A stretch of 64,000 nt of DNA, from contig MNCI01008292.1 in NCBI GenBank assembly GCA_015680685.1, positions 31,490 through 95,489 on the forward strand, given 5' to 3'. Positions 59,390 through 64,000 of this stretch are shown piece by piece. The position numbers were made by a program, and so were the translations under genes. The stretch comes from Gnetum montanum. Lineage: Eukaryota > Streptophyta > Gnetopsida > Gnetales > Gnetaceae. The first letter of the stretch is position 1. Every line of letters begins with the position of its first letter. The notes beneath the pieces are model-generated. The model saw nothing but the letters and a program-made list of their open reading frames with translations. It was not told the DNA's origin and ran no database searches.

Positions 59390-59775
59390 TTTCAGCGTAG
59401 ACTGTCACGGTTTCATTTTTCGGTGTTCAGCATAGACGATTGTCGGCGTATACGCTGAGCATATACGCCGAGCGTAGACACTTATACTGGCTCTTGGCGT
59501 AGATGGTCTACGCTCAGCGTATACGCCGAGGGTTTCTACAGCGTATACGCTGGGCGTAACTTGGATATTTCGTAGCGTAAGCCTGTTTAGCGTAAAGTCG
59601 TGTTATGTACAGCGTAAACAGTTTTTTAGCGTGTACGCCCAGCGTATACGCCGAGCGTAACTGTTTCTCTACGCCCAGCGTATACGCCGAGCGTAACTGT
59701 TTGTCTCTACGCCCAGCGTATACGCCGAGCGTAACTGTTTGTCTCTACGCCCAGCGTATACGTTGAGCGTAACTG
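59390..59775. repeat. GCGTATACGC palindrome array in intron 1 of the module
   Basis: About eight GCGTATACGC-type palindromes joined by CGAGCGTAACTGTTT and CTCTACGCCCA. The last four form a 45-50-bp near-tandem unit (59630-59770). The same palindrome fills the U3 of the B2 LTR (53070-53310). Confidence 0.85.
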
Positions 59776-59860
59776 TTAGAAAAATTTTCCGCGAATGTCA
59801 ATTTTTCAAATGAAGTTTTTTGATATGATTAATCTTTGGGGTTGTTTTAATGGCTTGCAG

Positions 59861-60310
59861 GGACCTTGAACCTCCCCTTCTAGTGGTTGAGCTAGTTGGG
59901 GTGTTGACATGGTTTGGTCCCATTGAGGGCGGTGAACCGACCCCAGACTTAACCATTGAGAACAATGGGGTCTGGTTTTGGGATGGGGCCTGCAAATTTT
60001 TGGCCTTCATACTAGACCATTTCAGAGTTGTGATTTGGTCCCACCTAGGCGAGGATGTGGTGCGGAGCATCATCGAGGCCATGTTACCCGGTGCAGCGGA
60101 GGGTATCAGAATATTTATGGACGATATTGATGAAGGGCCACTTGTCGTCGAGGGTGTTCCCCCCGATGGTCTAAGATCTGCCCGTCCATTGACTCGTGTG
60201 TGGGATCAGCTGCCGCGGGGGCATAACTATATCAACGACATGTTATTCCTAGCTGGCCGCGCACACACCTTATTCCAAAATCCTCCTGGCACAGTATACC
60301 GGGTGGAAAG
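59861..60310 (+). pseudogene. FCP1/NIF-type HAD phosphatase-like domain, catalytic residues lost
   Basis: The 150-codon exon reads like the FCP1-type HAD domain along its length. A beta strand LLVVELVGVL sits where the family has the catalytic D-L-D/N-G loop. Then come a W-x-G-x-x-x-FL helix, HFRVVIWSHLG in place of the (F)EV-(G/V)-(I/V)-W-(S/T) motif, PLVVEGV, LTRVWDQLP, YINDMLFLAGR and LFQNPPGTVY. The last group matches the family's order of 'L..LWD', 'N.LL(L)DDS' and 'NPP.T'. The first catalytic Asp is Glu and the second position Val. The late DD pair reads A-G. So the fold may remain but phosphatase activity is unlikely. A captured host exon is the simplest explanation. The resemblance is by eye only. 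Confidence 0.6.
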
Positions 60311-60615
60311 GTAATTGCGTTTTAGCTCTGGTTGTTCCTCTCTTTTTATATTCAAATATTTNTGCACCGCGCGTGGATGGTTGCACGCTGACTAGTCCCC
60401 TAATGGACCAATTTTTCCATCTGCTTTTGATCTGGGCGAAACCTCAAAATCTAACACGGAGAGTAAGTGGCAATGTTTTCTAGATGTCGTGATGTGTTTG
60501 TTCCATCGCCAAGTGTTAAACTAATATGAGGGTGTTGGATTTGTCTCTACAGCTGGCACTACCTCTGGCGAGGATTCTGTTGTAACTGGGCGGACTGAAG
60601 CGACTCACTCCATGA

Positions 60616-61578
60616 AATTTGGTGAAACTGTTGCCGCCCCAGAAGTGGTTACGGGTAAAATCCTCGCTATCCATTATTACCTGTTTAGAACATGCCGGCC
60701 TCATGGCGCTTTTCGCGGCCCCTAGCCTGAACGTCTCTATAGCAGAGATGATCGGGATCGTGGATTCGTTTGATAGATCTGTTTCTCGCTATAGCGCTTG
60801 TATTAAGGGCATTAAAATAATTTTTGAATTATCACCCCAATATTTTGCGGATTTGTTTGGCGTGCCTACAAGTGGTGTAAAGATTGTTTTAGATAGGACG
60901 CACAAAGAAATTCACACGATCCGCGCTTTAGAGGATCGGTTAGGAGTGACGAAGGGCGCCAAAGGATTTCCAATGCAGGGGAGGACGAAAGTTGACGAAG
61001 TCAATGAGCTCTACCCCTTATTTCGGGCGCGTCTATTTCCGAAGACTCTATCGCAGGTTAAGAGTCTCGGGGTTGAAGCAGTGGGAGTCGTGCGTACTGT
61101 TCTAGAGGCTAGCGTGCGCTACAATTGGGCTGAATTCTTATTATCAGGCATGACTAAAGAGATAGTGCGGCTACGTTCGAACATAGACACTCAGTCCCAT
61201 TTCACCTTTTCCTTTTTTGCCGGTTATGTTCGTCATTTGGCCGAATTTTTAGTGGTTCGTGGGGAGGACAGATATGTTTTGCGCGATAGGAATCAGTTAT
61301 CTCGCCCCTGGGTAAACCACCTATTCGACAAGGCTAAGTCCCAAGACGCCCCCGAGGGGATTGATGAGTCCCTTACGATCACTACGGGTGGATCGTCTGG
61401 CGCCTCACTCCATACGCGCGACAGTGTAGGGTTGGAACCGGACGAAGTATCCTACACTACCAAAAAGGCGGAGCGGGTAGTCAAGGACACAATAGGCAAA
61501 GCCAAATCGAAGTTGGCGAAACGTGATCGCACAGTTGAGGAGACCAGCGAAATAAGCGAATTCGGTTTAAAATACCTG
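60616..61578 (+). pseudogene. Helical retroelement-ORF domain of the module
   Basis: A 321-codon frame open to the donor at 61578. It contains LEHAGLMALF, DSFDRSVSRYSACIKGIKII, LSPQYFADLFGVPTSGVK, LYPLFRARLFPK, and SFFAGYVRHLAEFLVV; a basic/acidic tail follows. The pattern 'AGL..L ... G..+.F ... (F/L)G(V/L)P..G' is the one seen in A1 and A3 accessory ORFs and in many plant retroelement ORFs of unknown role. A candidate 34-nt intron (60655-60688) keeps phase, but it is too short to be credible in a plant. The frame is unusually free of stops compared with its neighbours, which suggests recent constraint or youth. Confidence 0.5.
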
Positions 61579-61694
61579 GTAAACCTCTCGTTTTTTTTAC
61601 TTCGCTTATCTTGCAGATAGTTTTAACGATTAATGGTTGTATGCGACTAAGTTCATCTGTTTTGTGTTGAGAAGTTAAGAGACATGATTTGCAG

Positions 61695-62125
61695 ACTATA
61701 CCTAAGGATGAACAGTTAACTGACCCGGCGGGAGGGACTGAAGTGCTGGGGGAAGGAACTGGAAACACTGAACCACTAGATGATCAGGCGGAGACTGAAA
61801 AGATGTTCAATAATTTTCTCACAGGCAACTTGGACCTTGGAGCCCCTCCCACATCGGAGGAGACTGGAGGGAATGGTATGTCTCGTTACTTAGTTGTGTA
61901 GCCTAATATATTTTTATCTCATTGTGGATTTTTCGTTTGACTCAGAGGAGAGCGAGACCATCCCTGAGAAGGAGCCAGAGATTCCCCCTGAACTGCCGCC
62001 AAAGGTCAGCACGTCGTGCCCTGATGGACCTTTTACTTGGATGGAAATGCCAAGTAAAAGGGATTTCGTAGCTGGTGTGGCCGAGAAGGTCGTTGAGCGG
62101 ATCGAAGGGATCCATCCTGAGATAG
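61695..62125 (+). pseudogene. Acidic Pro/Glu-rich exons of the module
   Basis: Exon 61695-61875 (TIPKDEQLTDPAGG ... SEETGGNG) and exon 61946-62125 (EESETIPEKEPEIPPELPPK ... FVAGVAEKVVERIEG), joined by a 70-nt intron from GTATGT to CTCAG, phase 1. Probably disordered linker with a short helix at the end. Confidence 0.5.
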
Positions 62126-62212
62126 GTATGGGAACATCCAAAGATCCTTACTATGTTAGAGTTTGATTCCCGATTTTGTCTGTTCTAACGTTTGTCTTTT
62201 CCCTATGGATAG

Positions 62213-63141
62213 GTGCCCAACTGAGGTGGGATCCGTCCGAGACTGTCACCATAGAGAGCTTGCCCACGCTTTCCCCAGAAATTGAGCAAGTGCCCAGACC
62301 CGTTTACGAAGAGGTAGCAGAGGGCTTTGTTCACAATGCTAAAGCAGTATGGACATGTAGGCGATCCATTGAGCAATTGTGGCTCCAGATTCAGGCAAAA
62401 GAGAAAGAGGTTTCTGAACTGATGATGGAACGTGACGATCTGAAGGCCCGGTACGAATTCGCCGCAACCAGATTAGACAATNTTCACGCAGGATTGATAC
62501 GGAGACTAGGGGAGTGCAAGGCCCAAATTGAATTGCTAAATATCAAATGCCAAGATTGGAAGGCTTTCGCCTCCAAAGTACACAAATGGGGGCAAGATGA
62601 AAAGAACCACAAGTACCAGTATAAGAAGTCGCTAAAAGAAGTGTCTATTGAGAAGCGACAGTTGGAAATATTTGTGGAAGGCCTTGGTCTGCGCTCTGCC
62701 TTTGACACATTTGCTCAGAACACCATTGTAGAGATGGAATCCCCTAAACGGCAGATAACAACCGCTTCCGGGGAGGTGTCAGTGGGGGAGTTCCCTTTGA
62801 AACATCCTACCTGGTCGGATGTTGACAAGGGAAAGGCTCTGGCAGATGTTGATTTGGGCTCGACGGGACAGATTGGGCAAGTGTTTCCGAAGAGGAGATC
62901 CTGCGGCGACTGGAATTCGGCTTGGGGGGATCTGCGATGGTAAGCATTTCATCTTTATGAAGTTAGTTGATTGAATAATATTTGAAATTTTGACATTCGC
63001 TTATTCTTGTGTTGGTTATTTATTTTTTGGTCTTTTTAGGATGAAGGTGGCAATGAAACTGGAGGGGCTAGCCCCAGTGGAGCAGGGGCCTTTAATGCTG
63101 GCAGATCCAAAGGGGACGATCATCATGTCCCAAATGTTTAG
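62213..63141 (+). pseudogene. Coiled-coil exon and terminal exon of the module
   Basis: 62213-62939 begins GAQLRWDP and has a long heptad-like stretch (RRSIEQLWLQIQAKEKEVSE to KKSLKEVSIEKRQLEIFVE), a probable coiled coil, then WSDVDKGKALADVD. The downstream part is more protein-like in another frame (SVSEEEILRRLEFGLGGSAM, continuing across the intron as DEGGNETGG), so a one-base change near 62850-62870 is likely. The last exon ends at TAG 63139-63141. 63142-63375 is AT-rich and may hold the 3' end; no clear polyadenylation signal was assigned. Confidence 0.5.
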
Positions 63142-63375
63142 CATTTTAGCCCCCTTTTTTTGTTTTGTTGTTTTTCGACTCAAATTTATACTGGAACTGT
63201 AATTTGAAGATTGCGGAATGAACAGAAATAGTTGATTGTATGTAATAATTATATATATATATTTTTGTTGATTTTGAGTTTAACATGATATAGAAATGTA
63301 AACATATTTTGGTTTATTTTCTGTTTTAAGTGTATTACTGAAATGTGATTATAAAAGTAAAGAGAAAAGCATGTA

Positions 63376-63745
63376 CTAGTTTATGGCCATTTCGGGCCCT
63401 TTGCGTAGTATATGGCCATTTCGGGCCCTTTGCGTAGTTTATGGCCATTTCGGGCCCCATGCGTAGTTTATGGCCATTTCAGGCCCCATGCGTAGTTTAT
63501 GGCCATTCCGGGCCCCTTGCGTAATCAGGAAATGTTTTGGAAGACGTGGATAGATTTCTCGGTCAACCGATCGTTGCTGATCGTGGCTAGTTTTATGTCA
63601 TTGCGGACATAATAGTTTAATGTCATTTCGGACTGGGAGTGGCATTTAATTGTTTTCCTATTTTATCGTAGTTTAGTGTCATTTCGGACTTGTTATAGTT
63701 TAACGTCATTTCGGACTTTTTGTAGTTTAACGTCATTTCAGACTA
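63376..63745. repeat. 29-bp minisatellite and related irregular repeats
   Basis: 63376-63521: five copies of TAGTTTATGGCCATTTCGGG with a CCC(T/C)(T/A)TGCG ending, period 29. 63586-63745: five irregular copies of TAGTTTAATGTCATTTCGGACT. Both share the AGTTTA-(A/T)-(T)G-(C/T)C core with the arrays at 54628 and 58645. Confidence 0.9.
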
Positions 63746-63757
63746 GGAGTGATAGTA

Positions 63758-63997
63758 TCATTTCAGTAATTTTTTGATTTTTTTCGTTTTAATGTTAGAC
63801 GATGTTTCAACAGGTATGATCTGGTATTCAACATCCCCTTCGCTGACTACATTAAACGGTAATTCGGCCCAAGGGACTTCTGATGGAATGTCTTTTGCGT
63901 TAGCGTTTTCAGATATTTCAGTATCCGTAGGGAGCTCTATATTAGCTTCTACTTGAGGAGGTACAGGCGTTTCTGTTTGAGGAGGCTTTTGTTCCAT
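63758..63997 (-). CDS. Open frame at the right edge of B2 (possibly the gag-pro side)
   Basis: About 79 codons on the minus strand, entering from the window edge: Pro/Glu/Thr-rich (TETPVPPQVEANIELPTD), then SEVPWAELPFNVVSEG and a Lys-rich end with stop. No protease or zinc knuckle is visible. It could be the 3' end of the exon before the PR-RT spacer. The listed ATG may not be the true start. Confidence 0.35.
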   Translation of the reverse strand: MEQKPPQTETPVPPQVEANIELPTDTEISENANAKDIPSEVPWAELPFNVVSEGDVEYQIIPVETSSNIKTKKIKKLLK

Positions 63998-64000
63998 GTC

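Larger units (their letters stand above)
59120..63141 (+). pseudogene. Multi-exon gene-like module antisense within B2
   Basis: Start ATG at 59120. Exons supported by GT-AG junctions with matching phase: 59120-59250 and 59861-60310; then 61578|61695 (phase 0), 61875|61946 (phase 1), 62125|62213 (phase 1) and 62939|63040. A small exon 60396-60462 between TAG and GTAAGT is possible. The junction into the frame beginning at 60616 does not keep phase, so either an exon is missed or the copy is broken; unresolved bases at 60362 and 62482 add doubt. The domains are a basic N-terminus, an FCP1/NIF-like domain, a helical domain with FGVP, an acidic Pro/Glu-rich part and a coiled coil. A frame change near 62850-62870 joins the coiled-coil exon to the reading that continues across the last intron to TAG at 63139. 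It runs opposite to B2 pol. Function is unknown; it could be an active accessory gene of the family in a damaged copy. Confidence 0.55.
52310..64000 (-). mobile_element. Younger Tat/Ogre-like element B2 (right end outside the window)
   Basis: It is GC-richer than everything to its left and inserted in the A3 accessory ORF. Minus-strand order from the right edge: an open frame (63758-63997), minisatellites, an opposite-strand gene-like module (58981-63141), minisatellite (58645-58797), RT-RNase H-aRH-integrase (55080-58240), minisatellite (54628-55037), PPT and 3' LTR (52310-53453). The second archaeal-type RNase H places it in the Tat lineage. The spacer before RT corresponds to where Ogre elements carry an intron between protease and RT. 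Confidence 0.75.

Noticed and set aside
60655-60688. 34-nt GT-AG 'intron' that keeps phase in the B2 module
   Set aside because: Far below usual plant intron size, and the unspliced frame is also open; phase agreement alone has a one-in-three chance.

Overview
This window looks like intergenic DNA from a land plant with a large, transposon-rich genome. A gymnosperm or similar giant-genome lineage fits, but the sequence does not identify the species. I found no ordinary single-copy host gene, no rRNA or tRNA gene and no CRISPR array. Almost everything recognisable is LTR-retrotransposon sequence of the Ty3/gypsy class, at several stages of decay and nested inside each other. The DNA is AT-rich to about 52.3 kb and clearly GC-richer from there to the end, where a younger element sits.

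Layout. 1-2570: 3' end and LTR of an Athila-like element (A0, + strand). 2580-6300: very old chromovirus-like polyprotein (+). 6300-10760: decayed repeats and one LTR followed by a tRNA-iMet-type primer site. 10761-30061: Athila-like element A1 (- strand) with both LTRs recognisable. It contains a Tat/Ogre-like element B1 (20676 to about 28.9 kb, -), which holds a degenerate satellite-like array of about 186-bp period. 30840-40157: a structurally complete Athila-like element A2 (-) with paired LTRs, PBS, PPT and a perfect 5-bp target duplication, but a truncated integrase. 40158-45377: repeats. 45378-52309: Athila-like element A3 (+), with LTR, PBS and gag, then directly an env-position ORF without pol. 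52310-64000: Tat/Ogre-like element B2 (-), which interrupts A3 and runs off the right edge.

The most interesting part is B2. Its pol (RT, RNase H, a second archaeal-type RNase H, integrase) reads on the minus strand. Upstream of RT, in the PR-RT interval where Ogre elements are known to carry an intron, lies a plus-strand gene-like module at 58981-63141. It has a TATA box and at least seven exons with GT-AG junctions. Exon 2 encodes what looks like an FCP1/NIF-type HAD phosphatase domain whose catalytic aspartates are gone. Later exons encode a retroelement-type helical domain and a coiled coil. The module is bracketed by minisatellite arrays of different period that share a core motif, and its promoter region shares motifs with the element's own LTR.

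A parallel theme appears in the Athila-like elements. The accessory ORF before the 3' LTR has upstream of it a short copy of the element's own LTR promoter motifs. All boundaries and domain assignments come from reading the sequence and translations by eye. No database search was run.
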